Below, piece after piece: positions 26,094 through 34,006 of a DNA stretch of 64,000 nt. Each line of letters starts with the position of its first letter. Positions within the stretch are counted from its first letter, which is position 1. This stretch comes from CAZWDL01 sp964632995 (GTDB lineage Bacteria; Bacteroidota; Bacteroidia; Chitinophagales; Saprospiraceae), in assembly GCA_964632995.1 (NCBI GenBank), contig CAZWDL010000024.1, positions 1 to 64,000 on the forward strand. Reading direction: 5' to 3'. Position numbers and translations under genes: made by a program. The notes under the pieces are model-generated. The model did no database searches. It saw only the letters and a list, made by a program, of their open reading frames with translations, and was not told the DNA's origin.

Positions 26094-26876
26094 TTAAAAA
26101 TCTTTTCGCAGGGTCAGCTGCCGCATGCCCCATACGGGCAGGGCCACCCAGGCCATCAGGCTCAGCAGGGCGACCCACTTGCCCAGACCCATGCCCAGGA
26201 ATTTTTCGAAAACCGCGCCGGTGTAGCCCATAAGCGCGGAAATATCGAGTTTCAGCAGGATGAGTATCCGCGACAAGTCGATGGGGTTGAAGAAGGAAGC
26301 GCCGAGGGCGAAACTCTGCAGTGGGTAGTCACTGAAGGCCATCAGACCCAGCAGGAAGAGGCCGTCGTAGATGACGGCGAAAAACAGCCACACCAGGATG
26401 GCCAGTCCAAAGCCCCGGATCTTATTATCATTCCACAGAGCGATCAGAAAGGCCAGTCCGGAGAAGATGAAAGACAGCATGATGCCGTTCAGCAGCAGGA
26501 TGGCAAAGTTGAAAATCTGCCCCGAGGCGAAGATGCCGTAGAGCAGGAAGGGAATCCCTACGCCCAGCAGCAAGCTGCCCGACAAGGACAGCGCCAGCCC
26601 CAGGTATTGCCCCCAGAAGATGGAAGTGCGCCGGATGGGCTGCGCCAGCAGCAGCTCGGTAAACTCCCGCGAGTTGTAGTAGTACATCACGCCGAACATG
26701 GTGGCGATCAGGGGGCAGAGCACCAGAATGACATTCATCAGGCTGATGATAACCTTCGAGACGTCGCCGCTCAGCCAGAGCAACGACAAGGTGAAGAGCA
26801 GGTAGAAGCCGAAGTACAAATAGCTCCAGCGGCTGCGCATCAGATCGTAAAAGCTGTATTTCAGTACCTTTAACAT
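26094..26876 (-). CDS. nosY: Nitrous-oxide reductase maturation ABC permease NosY
   Basis: This 260-residue integral membrane protein has six hydrophobic segments. The order of features matches NosY: an N-terminal KYSFYDLMRSRW-type entry helix, MFGVMYYYNSREFTELLLAQP after the second membrane segment, and a terminal helix ending WGMRQLTLRKDF. NosY pairs with the ATPase NosF and the periplasmic NosD to deliver sulfur for the CuZ site of N2O reductase. nosF lies upstream on the same strand, but 305 bp away, an unusually wide gap that holds two perfect inverted repeats. Confidence 0.88.
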   Translation of the reverse strand: MLKVLKYSFYDLMRSRWSYLYFGFYLLFTLSLLWLSGDVSKVIISLMNVILVLCPLIATMFGVMYYYNSREFTELLLAQPIRRTSIFWGQYLGLALSLSGSLLLGVGIPFLLYGIFASGQIFNFAILLLNGIMLSFIFSGLAFLIALWNDNKIRGFGLAILVWLFFAVIYDGLFLLGLMAFSDYPLQSFALGASFFNPIDLSRILILLKLDISALMGYTGAVFEKFLGMGLGKWVALLSLMAWVALPVWGMRQLTLRKDF

Positions 26877-26930
26877 GGTTCTTGGTTTTTCTCGTGATTA
26901 CTTCGTTTTGCCCTTGGCTTGAGGTGCGGT

Positions 26931-27022
26931 AAATTTTGGAGGAATACCTGTTTTCAGCTTGACTGCTTCGTAGGGTTTGACTTGATAGCCCTGCTCTTTT
27001 CGCGGGCATTCCTCCAAAATTT
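26931..27022. repeat. 92-bp element with perfect 15-bp terminal inverted repeats
   Basis: aaattttggaggaat at 26931-26945 and its exact complement at 27008-27022 bracket 62 bp. A partial third copy of the arm (aaaattttagg) lies at about 27064. The layout suggests a MITE-like insertion, but no target-site duplication could be confirmed. Confidence 0.6.
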
Positions 27023-27119
27023 AGAGGGTCTTTGCGCTCGGGTTGGGGGCTTCGCGTTGCCCAAAATTTTAGGAAATAGCTTAGTTTTAGTTTTTCAACA
27101 TATCTTATACTTCTCACTG

Positions 27120-27158
27120 TACCACCAGGAGGTCCTTGGGAAGGACCTCCTGGTGGTA
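27120..27158. repeat. Perfect 18-bp palindromic hairpin
   Basis: Arms 27120-27137 and 27141-27158 are exactly complementary with a GGG loop. It lies 23 bp after the nosF stop on the minus strand. No T-run follows. Confidence 0.8.
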
Positions 27159-27181
27159 CGCTCTCTAAGGTCCTTTCAGTT

Positions 27182-27955
27182 TCAATTACCGGCAAACACC
27201 GCTCCCGGCTGCCTCGTCACTTCCATTTTTTTACCGTTCACCCGCAGCAGCTGCCCGGGGGTGAGCATCTGGGCGATGGCCCTTTCCAGATCTTTTTCAC
27301 TGTACTTTGCTTTCAGTTCCTCCAGTGAGCCGCGGAAGTGGATATTGCCTTCCAGCAGGAAGACGATCTCATCGGCCATCTCTTCGACGAAGCTGATGAT
27401 GTGCGTGGTGATGATGATGGTCTTTCCCCGGGCCTTCTCCTGGCGTATCAATTCTTTGAGCTGTATCATAGCCACGGGGTCCAGTCCGGAGGTCGGCTCA
27501 TCGAGAATGAGCACCGGACTGTCGTACATTAGGGCCAGGGTGAGGTTGACCTTCTGCCGGATGCCGCCCGAAAGGTTACTCAGGTAGACATCCATATACG
27601 GTTCCAGGCCGAAGCGTTGGATAAGCGCCTCATCGCGCGAAGCGCCGGGGCGGATATCCTTGAGCATCGCGATCAGCTCGCGTACCCGCAGGTTGTCGGG
27701 AAAGCGGGCGATCTGCGGCAGGTAGTCGATGCCGGCCCGGTAAGCCCACTGTCCCTTGATGGGTTGACCGTTGAAAGTGATCGTTCCCTCATCGGGCAGC
27801 ACCATACCGAGGATGGACTTGATGGTCGTCGTCTTGCCCGATCCGTTGGGGCTGAGCGCGGCGGTGATGGTCCCGGACCGCTCAAAGTTCAGATCGATGC
27901 CCTTGAGGACGGTGTTCTTGCCGTAAGATTTATGGAGGTTGTTTATCGTGATCAT
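27182..27955 (-). CDS. nosF: Nitrous-oxide reductase maturation ABC ATPase NosF
   Basis: ATPase of the NosDFY machinery. From the ATG at 27955 the protein starts MITINNLHKSYGKNTVLKGI. It has a Walker A loop in SPNGSGKTT, the ABC signature LSGGIRQKV, Walker B in VLILDEPTSGLDP and an H-loop region TTHIISFVEE. The first glycine of the usual GPNG Walker A is serine here. The C-terminal extension (HFRGSLEELKAKYSEKDLER) is typical of NosF. The frame remains open upstream to 28120, but that stretch is repeat-like and not coding in character. Confidence 0.9.
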   Translation of the reverse strand: MITINNLHKSYGKNTVLKGIDLNFERSGTITAALSPNGSGKTTTIKSILGMVLPDEGTITFNGQPIKGQWAYRAGIDYLPQIARFPDNLRVRELIAMLKDIRPGASRDEALIQRFGLEPYMDVYLSNLSGGIRQKVNLTLALMYDSPVLILDEPTSGLDPVAMIQLKELIRQEKARGKTIIITTHIISFVEEMADEIVFLLEGNIHFRGSLEELKAKYSEKDLERAIAQMLTPGQLLRVNGKKMEVTRQPGAVFAGN

Positions 27956-28246
27956 CGAATAAGACTTTTTATGTTGTTCTTCTTGCTGATTATCGTTTTG
28001 GGTGTTCCCGCCCTTTGTTCGGGAAAGGGGATGTTCGCTCGCTGACACTCGCGAAGGAGGAAGTTGTCTCCCTGCGGTCGGCAAGGAGGATGTCGCCTTC
28101 GGCGAGGGGAGATAAAACACGACTCCTGCCTTTTCTGCCTGTCATGACTTTCCATGACTTTTCCTATTGCCGACTGCATCCCCCCTACAAGCAATCCCAT
28201 TTTCCATTTTAACTCAAAATGTGTATTTGTCAGCGCGGTCCTGCCT

Positions 28247-28305
28247 CCCGCCTTCGCTCAAGGCTCCGGCGGGCGAAGACTGCCTACTGCCGACTGCCTA
28301 CTGCC
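28247..28305. repeat. Hairpin repeat (32 bp) joined to a heptad array at the nosD 3' end
   Basis: 28247-28278 matches 52327-52358 with four substitutions and folds through cccgcc/ggcggg. It is followed directly by four perfect heptads (gactgcc, tactgcc, gactgcc, tactgcc; 28278-28305). On the minus strand the array encodes the last residues of NosD, and the hairpin unit contributes its stop codon. Confidence 0.8.
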
Positions 28306-29610
28306 CTCCACCGGCTGCATCCTCGGTTTCTCATCCAGCACATTCGCCGGCGTAAACACCGGGCTGACCTTTTCGGCGAAGTTGACCAGGTCGACGAAGA
28401 GGCTGCGCAGCAGGACGATAGTCTCCGGGCTGCGGCTGAGAATGAAGGAGAACAGCTTGACCGGGCGGTGCAGTACGTCGCCGATGCCGTCGCGGTCCAG
28501 GTCGTAGCCGCTGTATTCGCTCCAGTAGTTGCCGTCGAAGGTGTTGTTATTCACCTTGCTGTTGACCACCAGGTTGAGGGTATTGCTGCGGAAGTTATTG
28601 TTGGTAAAAACATTATCCAGGCAGCCGCCCGACATGCGGATGGCCCAGCCGTTGCGGCGGAATTCGTTTTCGTAGTAGTTCACCCGGTTCGATCCTTCGA
28701 TGAGGATGCCGACGGTATTCTGATCGAAGGTATTCTGCGTGATTTCGGCGTCGAAGATTTCTTTGAGCAGCAGGCCGTAGGCGGCGCGCCCCCAGTTGTG
28801 TTCGAAGTGGTTGTCGATCATGTTGATCCGCCGGGAGAACATGACGGCTACGCCGGCGCCGTTGTCGCGAAAAATATTGTTGGTGTAGGTATCGTCATTG
28901 GAAAACATAAAGTGCAAACCATAGCGCACATTCTCGGCGCTGAAGTTATCTTCCACCGTGCTGTTATTGACGAATTCGAAATAAATGCCGTCGCGTTGGC
29001 GGCGCACTTCGTTATTCCGTATTTCCACCCGCTCGCAGTACCAGGCGTGGATGGCGTTACCGGAGGATGCCTCATTGACCGCTTCGCCGAGAATGACATT
29101 ATCTTCCACCAGACCGTCGGCGCTGTATTCCAGATAGATGCCGAAGAAGGTGTTGATCAGCCGGTTGTTGCGGATGACGAAGTCACGTTTGCGCTGCACG
29201 CGGATGCCGGCGCGATCCTTCAGGTAGCTGTTGTCTACGTTTTGAATCTGCAGTCCCTCCACCGTTACGCCGTCGGCGGCGATGATGAGGATTTCGGCGT
29301 CGTTGTCGCCGTCGATCTTCGGAAAGCCTTCGCCACGCAAATGCAACTGCTTCTCGATGCGCAGGGGTGCTTCGTAGTAGGTGCCGTGGAGGATGCGGAT
29401 TTCATCGCCGTCGGCGGCTATTTCCAGGGCCTGGGCGATGGTCGCCACCGGTCCGGCGGGATCGACGGTGATCGTTTTAGCGAAAGCGGAATAAGTCCCC
29501 AGGAAGAAGAGGAGACAGAACACGGAATGGGTTAGAGAAAATTCAAGCCCGCTCCTCCCTTCCGGAGACCGTTCCGATTGATAGGGTTGTTTGGCAAAAA
29601 GTCGTTTCAT
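28258..29610 (-). CDS. nosD: Periplasmic nitrous-oxide reductase maturation protein NosD
   Basis: After a signal peptide the protein is a right-handed beta-helix with repeated CASH/PbH1 strands (VEGLQIQNVDNSYLKDRAG, IRNNRLINTFFGIYLEYS, VEDNVILG, IRNNEVRRQRDGIYFEF). This is characteristic of NosD, the periplasmic partner of NosFY in CuZ assembly. The C-terminal region (FDGNYWSEYSGYDLDRDGIG) is also a NosD hallmark. Length is normal. The final 15 residues are encoded by a heptad array and do not look like native sequence, so the native stop may have been overwritten. nosF lies about 300 bp downstream. Confidence 0.9.
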   Translation of the reverse strand: MKRLFAKQPYQSERSPEGRSGLEFSLTHSVFCLLFFLGTYSAFAKTITVDPAGPVATIAQALEIAADGDEIRILHGTYYEAPLRIEKQLHLRGEGFPKIDGDNDAEILIIAADGVTVEGLQIQNVDNSYLKDRAGIRVQRKRDFVIRNNRLINTFFGIYLEYSADGLVEDNVILGEAVNEASSGNAIHAWYCERVEIRNNEVRRQRDGIYFEFVNNSTVEDNFSAENVRYGLHFMFSNDDTYTNNIFRDNGAGVAVMFSRRINMIDNHFEHNWGRAAYGLLLKEIFDAEITQNTFDQNTVGILIEGSNRVNYYENEFRRNGWAIRMSGGCLDNVFTNNNFRSNTLNLVVNSKVNNNTFDGNYWSEYSGYDLDRDGIGDVLHRPVKLFSFILSRSPETIVLLRSLFVDLVNFAEKVSPVFTPANVLDEKPRMQPVEGSRQSAVGSLRPPEP

Positions 29611-29631
29611 AACAGTTGGGTGAATATCAGC

Positions 29632-29838
29632 TTATTCAAAATAGGTCAATCCCGCGGTTTCGAAATGTATCTTCAGTTCTGTCCAGTTGTAGCGCGTTCC
29701 GTCCTTGGCCTCTACGACATTCCGGGCCGCTTCCTGCTGCTCAAAGGCCGAAAGAAAGGCCCCCATCGGGCTGGGGATGGCCTCGCTGATCAGGAAGGTG
29801 CTGCTGCGAGTGTCAATAAGTTCGCCGGGCTGGGCCGG
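29632..29838 (-). pseudogene. C-terminal remnant of NosL (copper chaperone of N2O reductase)
   Basis: About 68 residues remain: GELIDTRSSTFLISEAIPSP, then MGAFLSAFEQQEAARNVVEA and a Trp-containing tail. This is the C-terminal part of NosL (the LIDAR-x-A-x-Y-L, SPMGxxxAAF pattern). The N-terminal part with the lipobox and copper-binding motif is missing. The frame stays open to 30012, but that part is antisense to the cytochrome remnant and is not family sequence. The breakpoint is at about 29838-29840. nosD follows 21 bp downstream on the same strand. Confidence 0.75.
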
Positions 29839-29839
29839 C

Positions 29840-30040
29840 GTCACCGAGCGTCGCAAGCCGGAATGGATCATGAATATGACCATGAATGTAGATGTCATGC
29901 TCGCCGAGGATCCCACCGCGCAGAAGCTGCTGGAGGAATGTCTTACGCGCATGCCCAACCAGAACATTTCGCGAGAGGATTCGCGGGCGCTGCTGGAGTA
30001 CATGTATTTCAATGATGGGCACGAGGTAGCGCAACAGTAG
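29840..30040 (+). pseudogene. C-terminal remnant of a c-type cytochrome, inverted against nosL
   Basis: About 66 residues remain: RRKPEWIMNMTMNVDVMLAE, then a helix ending TRMPNQNISREDSRALLEYM. This resembles the end of small class I cytochromes c (Met ligand region and final helix). No CxxCH haem site is present, so the N-terminal half is lost. In nos operons such a cytochrome precedes nosZ in the same direction as nosL. Here it faces the opposite way, and its first base abuts the nosL breakpoint. A short-period repeat array begins 3 bp after its stop. Confidence 0.6.
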
Positions 30041-30042
30041 GC

Positions 30043-30186
30043 GTTTAGAGTTTATAAGTTTAGACGGCCCACGACTTCGTCGGGGCCTGGTTTAGGAGTT
30101 TAGGCCCAGCCGTGAATTTGCCGGAGCAGCTAAACTTCTAAACAGCCCCGCCACGAAGTGGCCGGGGCGCTAAATTTCTAAACTCC
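30043..30186. repeat. Composite 8-bp-period array (TTTAG family) with hairpin cores, copy 1
   Basis: Octads such as gtttagga/gtttaggc on the left and ctaaactt/ctaaac on the right alternate with short GC hairpins (ccacgaagtgg, acgacttcgtcg). A related element with the same outer units but different hairpin cores is at 55629-55805. Confidence 0.75.
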
Positions 30187-30225
30187 ACCTTGGGCGCTCA
30201 CCCATTTTAACGAAGCAAGCTTACC

Positions 30226-31458
30226 ATGAACCGCAGTTGGATAAGAACCGCTTTACTTAACTTTCTGATCGCTGCCCTCATAGGCGCGCTGCTGCGCTTC
30301 GCCTTTGTGGTGGAGTTGCCCTGGATGGATTACCGGCACTGGTTGCACGCACATTCGCACGTAGCGATGTTGGGCTGGGTATACCTGGCGCTGTTCAGCT
30401 TCTTAGTGCCGGCTTTTTTAAGTGAAGCTCAGGCCCGCAAGCCGATTTACAAACGTTTGTTCTGGTTGACGCAGCTAAGCGTACTGGGCATGTTGTTCAG
30501 TTTCCCCGTACAGGGTTATGGGCCGGTATCTATTGCTTTTTCGACGTTGCATATGATACTGGCTTACCTGTTTGCCTATCGTTTCTGGAAAGACAGCCGG
30601 GAGCGGAGCTGGAAAATGAGTACCACTTTGGTTCATCTGTCACTGGCCTTTATGCTTTTTTCCTCCCTAGGCCTCTGGGCTATGGGCGTGGTGATGGCCT
30701 TCGATTTACGTAATACCGAATGGTATTATCTATCGGTGCAGTTTTTTCTGCACTTTCAGTTTTACGGCTGGTTCGGCTTGGCGGTATTCGGTTTGTTTTT
30801 TCGCTGGATGGAAAACAGGGGCATACAGTTGCCTGAAAGACATAGCTATCTATTCATCTTTCTTCTAGCGGTTTCCGTACTGCTCAGCTTTGCCCTTCCG
30901 GTCACCTGGGCTTTTCCGCAAAACCTTTTCTTTATTATCAACTCGGCGGGCGTGCTGCTTCAGCTGGCGGCGCTTGTCGTCTTCATCCGGCTCCTGTGGC
31001 CCTACCGGCAGCAGTTATTTGATCTTTTGCCCCGCTGGCCGCTGCGGCTGTTCGGCTTCGCCTTCGGCGCCTGGGCGCTCAAGGTGCTGATTCAAAGCAG
31101 CACCGTCATTCCGATCATGTCCATTATCGGATATACGATCCGGAACTTTACTATCGGCTTTATTCACCTCTTCTTGCTGGGCACGGTGAGCGCTTTTCTG
31201 ATTGGCTATGCTTTTTATCATCAGGTTTTTGGTAAAAACAGCCGGCTCGCTGTTGTCGGGACTGTGTTGCTCCTCACGGGTATCGCGCTTTCGGAAGCCA
31301 TGCTTTTCACCCAGGGATTTATGTTTTGGGGAGCTATGGGGTTTCTGCCGGGTTATTACGTCGTCCTGTTTGGCGCAAGCCTGCTGATGCCGCTTGGAGT
31401 GGCGCTGTTGTTTGCCGGGCTTTTCGGACAGAGGAGACAGCAAGCTACTTCCAATTAG
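30226..31458 (+). CDS. Polytopic membrane protein, NnrS / haem-copper-oxidase-like
   Basis: 410 residues with about twelve membrane helices. Histidines lie at helix ends (WLHAHSHVAMLGWV near residue 45, STLHMILAYLF, SVQFFLHFQFYGWFGL, GFIHLFLLG), as in haem-copper oxidase subunit I and NnrS-type proteins. Such proteins accompany nos and nor clusters and are linked to NO tolerance. A position beside the nos remnants supports a denitrification-related role, but the exact function is inferred. The gene is intact and runs away from the nos breakpoint. Confidence 0.65.
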   Translation: MNRSWIRTALLNFLIAALIGALLRFAFVVELPWMDYRHWLHAHSHVAMLGWVYLALFSFLVPAFLSEAQARKPIYKRLFWLTQLSVLGMLFSFPVQGYGPVSIAFSTLHMILAYLFAYRFWKDSRERSWKMSTTLVHLSLAFMLFSSLGLWAMGVVMAFDLRNTEWYYLSVQFFLHFQFYGWFGLAVFGLFFRWMENRGIQLPERHSYLFIFLLAVSVLLSFALPVTWAFPQNLFFIINSAGVLLQLAALVVFIRLLWPYRQQLFDLLPRWPLRLFGFAFGAWALKVLIQSSTVIPIMSIIGYTIRNFTIGFIHLFLLGTVSAFLIGYAFYHQVFGKNSRLAVVGTVLLLTGIALSEAMLFTQGFMFWGAMGFLPGYYVVLFGASLLMPLGVALLFAGLFGQRRQQATSN

Positions 31459-31516
31459 TGTTCGGTCATCAACCATTCAGAGGTTTTTTCGCTGACGTGA
31501 AAAAGGGTTTTGGCAT

Positions 31517-31552
31517 CACACAAAGCTCGCTGAGGGCGCAGAGGAAAAGCAG
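31517..31552. repeat. 9-bp-period degenerate array
   Basis: Four 9-mers (cacacaaag, ctcgctgag, ggcgcagag, gaaaagcag) share a -CGCAGAG-like pattern. It begins 58 bp after the preceding stop codon. Confidence 0.5.
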
Positions 31553-31603
31553 TTTCTTCCGCCTGAAGCACCCGGACACAACTAACTTTGGTTTTTTGGC
31601 AGA

Positions 31604-31656
31604 CAGGATTTACGGGATGAACAGGATTGATAGGATTTAGAGATCCTGTTCATCCC
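31604..31656. repeat. 9-bp-period array ending in a perfect 14-bp inverted repeat
   Basis: 9-mers caggattta, cgggatgaa, caggattga, taggattta are followed by the complement of the inner units; gggatgaacaggat (31614-31627) pairs exactly with 31643-31656. It resembles the widespread GATTAACAGGATT-type intergenic elements. It lies 29 bp beyond the stop of the minus-strand PIG-L gene. Confidence 0.75.
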
Positions 31657-31685
31657 AGTTTACGCAGGAAATGAAAAAAACCTGA

Positions 31686-32573
31686 CTACTCTCTATTGAT
31701 CATCGGAAACAGCTGCCGGATCATTTCTTCATCCGGTTGGGTGCCATATTCACAGATTTGGAAGGCTTCGGCGTGTTCTACCTGATCAGCCTTTTCTTCA
31801 CCGTACCATTTCACTAAGGCTTGGCGCACGGCCGGGCTGATGGGACGTTGGCGGACTTCTCCGAGCCATTCGCGGCGCGCTTCGGCGCCTTCCGGCACTT
31901 CGTCGAGGCGGCCGACCGTCCAGGGCAGCCATTCGTAGAACTGGGAGACGTGGGCGTCGAGGCCGTCGAGTTTTTTATCCCAGACCGGGGTGATATCCAC
32001 GGCGATATGCGGTTCGAAGGGATTGGGTTTTTGGAAGCGGTCGGGACAGTAAAGGAACACCGGATTTTTCTTCAGGGGTGGAGTGTCGGAGGCCACATTG
32101 GGTACGATGACCATATAGGCGGCATCCTGCACTACGAGTCCGGTGTTGCGATGATCGGGATGGTAATCGTTGGGACGGGGCAGGATGACCACATCGGCAT
32201 TCCACTCGCGGATGCGGCGAATGACCTGCTTACGCACTTCGAGCGTGGGCAACAGTTCGCCGTCGTGATTGTCGAGCACCTCGTATTCGACGATGCCCAG
32301 GCGGCGGGCCGACTCTTCGGCCTCGGCGCGCCGCCGCCGGGCCAGGGCGCCGCCGCCCATATTCTGATGGCCGGCGTCGCCGTTGGTCAGCGAGAGAAAT
32401 TTTACCTGATGGCCCATCTCGGCCCACAGGGCAGCTGCGCCGCCTGCGCATAGGTCGCAGTCGTCGGGATGAGCGCCGATGACGATCACGCGCAGAGGAA
32501 CATCCTGTGCATTGATACTGTTAAAAAAAGGACTGAAAAGTAGGATCAGCAAAGCAGGAAAAAAGGCTTTCAT
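31686..32573 (-). CDS. Secreted PIG-L/LmbE-family N-acetylglucosaminyl deacetylase
   Basis: Zinc-dependent deacetylase fold: after the signal peptide the N terminus reads VIGAHPDDCDLCAGGAA, with the zinc-binding AHPDD, and DYHPDHRNTG carries the second histidine cluster. Homologues deacetylate GlcNAc-containing glycolipids or small molecules. The signal peptide indicates a periplasmic or extracellular substrate, but which one is not evident. At 295 residues it is full length. It is convergent with the NnrS-like gene, with repeats between them. Confidence 0.88.
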   Translation of the reverse strand: MKAFFPALLILLFSPFFNSINAQDVPLRVIVIGAHPDDCDLCAGGAAALWAEMGHQVKFLSLTNGDAGHQNMGGGALARRRRAEAEESARRLGIVEYEVLDNHDGELLPTLEVRKQVIRRIREWNADVVILPRPNDYHPDHRNTGLVVQDAAYMVIVPNVASDTPPLKKNPVFLYCPDRFQKPNPFEPHIAVDITPVWDKKLDGLDAHVSQFYEWLPWTVGRLDEVPEGAEARREWLGEVRQRPISPAVRQALVKWYGEEKADQVEHAEAFQICEYGTQPDEEMIRQLFPMINRE

Positions 32574-32766
32574 GAATTTTTTAGTTTATTTAACCAGAAT
32601 TATTAAATGGCGAAAAATGCCATCAAAATGTCTGTTAATATAGGCAATACAATAGTTTTCAAAAGTATGAATGTAAACTTATTTAAACTTGAAGCAACCG
32701 TATCTACCTGAAACTCCTATAAACTTTATATTTTTAGTGCTGATCCTTTACCTTAAATAAGCAACT

Positions 32767-33867
32767 GTGTACGAATATCCGATTCCTATAGCTTTTCCGG
32801 AACAACCCTCCCTTACTGATGGCGACACCGTGCTTGCTGCCGATATCGGCGGCACCAAGACGCATTTGGCGCTTTTCAAGATACGAGGTGATGAAATTAC
32901 GCTGATTGAAGAACGCAAATACCCCTCCCAGAAATGGCATTCCCTTACCAACATTGTCAAGGACTTTAAGGTCGAGGCGCCCGAGCTGAAACGCTTTAGT
33001 ATTGCCTTTGCCGGTCCGGTTCAGGAGGGCAAGGCCAAAGCCACCAACCTGGACTGGGAAATAGATGTCCGGCAGTTGGGTAAGACCATTGACGTCGATT
33101 CGGTGCTGCTGATCAACGATCTGGAAGCGGTGGGCTACGGTCTGGCAGCGCTGAGGGAAGAGGATATCGCGGTGGTTTACGATGGGGATCGCTCGCCGAA
33201 CGGCAACGCAGCTATCATCGCACCCGGAACCGGCCTGGGAGAAGCCGGCATGTTCTGGGATGGTCATGCCTTCCATCCATTCGCTACCGAAGGCGGCCAC
33301 ACCGACTTTGCCTCCACCGATGAACTCGATGTAGAGTTGTTTCAGTTCCTCAATAAAAAATACGGCCACGTCAGTTGGGAACGGGTAGTGTCCGGACCCG
33401 GGATACACGCCATTTTCCAGTTCCTGCGGGACGTACGCAAAATGGAACAGCCTGCCTGGCTCAAAGAGCGTATGCAGGAAGGCGATCCCTCGGCAGCCAT
33501 CAGTAAGGCAGCCGAAGAGGGATGTCCTATTTGTCAGGAAACCCTGCGTCTTTTCATAAAATACCTGTCCCAGGAAGCTTCCGATCTCGCCCTGAAATTT
33601 AAAGCAACCGGTGGTGTCTTTATTGGTGGCGGCATTCCGCCCAAGATCTGGAACGAAGAACTGCAAAAGGAATTCCTTGATCAATTTTTCCACGTAGGGC
33701 GCCTGCGACACCTGCTGGAGACTATGCCGGTCTACCTGATCCTCAATTCGAAAGCGGCCTTACTCGGCGCCGCTTACTACGGGGCGCTCGGCAGCAAGGA
33801 AGGGCCCCAACACTTCCGGCTGGACAGGGCGTCGATGGAAATATCTACTACCTCGGCCAAGGAGTAG
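32767..33867 (+). CDS. glk: Glucokinase (ROK-independent Glk type)
   Basis: Phosphorylates glucose with ATP in the cytoplasm. The start is GTG at 32767. ATP-binding phosphate-1 loop: VLAADIGGTKTHLALF. Sugar site: LINDLEAVGYGL and APGTGLGEAGM, then ATEGGHTDFA. Late segment: GGVFIGGGIPPK. The layout and 366-residue length match the bacterial Glk family (PF02685) rather than the ROK kinases. It is monocistronic; a scaffold gap lies 53 bp downstream. Confidence 0.92.
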   Translation: MYEYPIPIAFPEQPSLTDGDTVLAADIGGTKTHLALFKIRGDEITLIEERKYPSQKWHSLTNIVKDFKVEAPELKRFSIAFAGPVQEGKAKATNLDWEIDVRQLGKTIDVDSVLLINDLEAVGYGLAALREEDIAVVYDGDRSPNGNAAIIAPGTGLGEAGMFWDGHAFHPFATEGGHTDFASTDELDVELFQFLNKKYGHVSWERVVSGPGIHAIFQFLRDVRKMEQPAWLKERMQEGDPSAAISKAAEEGCPICQETLRLFIKYLSQEASDLALKFKATGGVFIGGGIPPKIWNEELQKEFLDQFFHVGRLRHLLETMPVYLILNSKAALLGAAYYGALGSKEGPQHFRLDRASMEISTTSAKE

Positions 33868-33920
33868 CGTAGCGCTGCCGGCGAGAGCAACGCAAATAAA
33901 GAGGCGTTCGCGGAAGCTGA

Positions 33921-33930
33921 NNNNNNNNNN
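33921..33930. other. Assembly gap (10 N)
   Basis: Ten undefined bases mark a scaffold join of unknown true length. It sits immediately before an imperfect hairpin (tgccggatttcagaaacccggca, from 33931), so the break may reflect a repeat or a strong secondary structure. The left flank is also part-repetitive. Confidence 0.99.
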
Positions 33931-34006
33931 TGCCGGATTTCAGAAACCCGGCAGTCCTTGCCCCGGAAACTCAGCACCATAATTCAGCTCCCAATTCACC
34001 CGTGTC

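Larger units (their letters stand above)
26877..27181. other. nosF-nosY spacer occupied by inverted repeats
   Basis: 305 bp without a gene inside what is normally a tight operon. It holds the two inverted repeats at 26931-27022 and 27120-27158. Confidence 0.6.

Noticed and set aside
26931..27022. A full insertion sequence
   Set aside because: Terminal inverted repeats are present, but only 62 bp lie between them and no transposase frame exists in the window.
27956..28120. N-terminal extension of NosF by 55 codons
   Set aside because: The extension is encoded by low-complexity repeat-like DNA and precedes a perfect NosF start (MITINNLHKSYG).
28680..28700. tRNA-like TpsiC motif (ggttcgatcc)
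   Set aside because: It lies inside the nosD coding sequence, and no acceptor or anticodon arm can be drawn around it.
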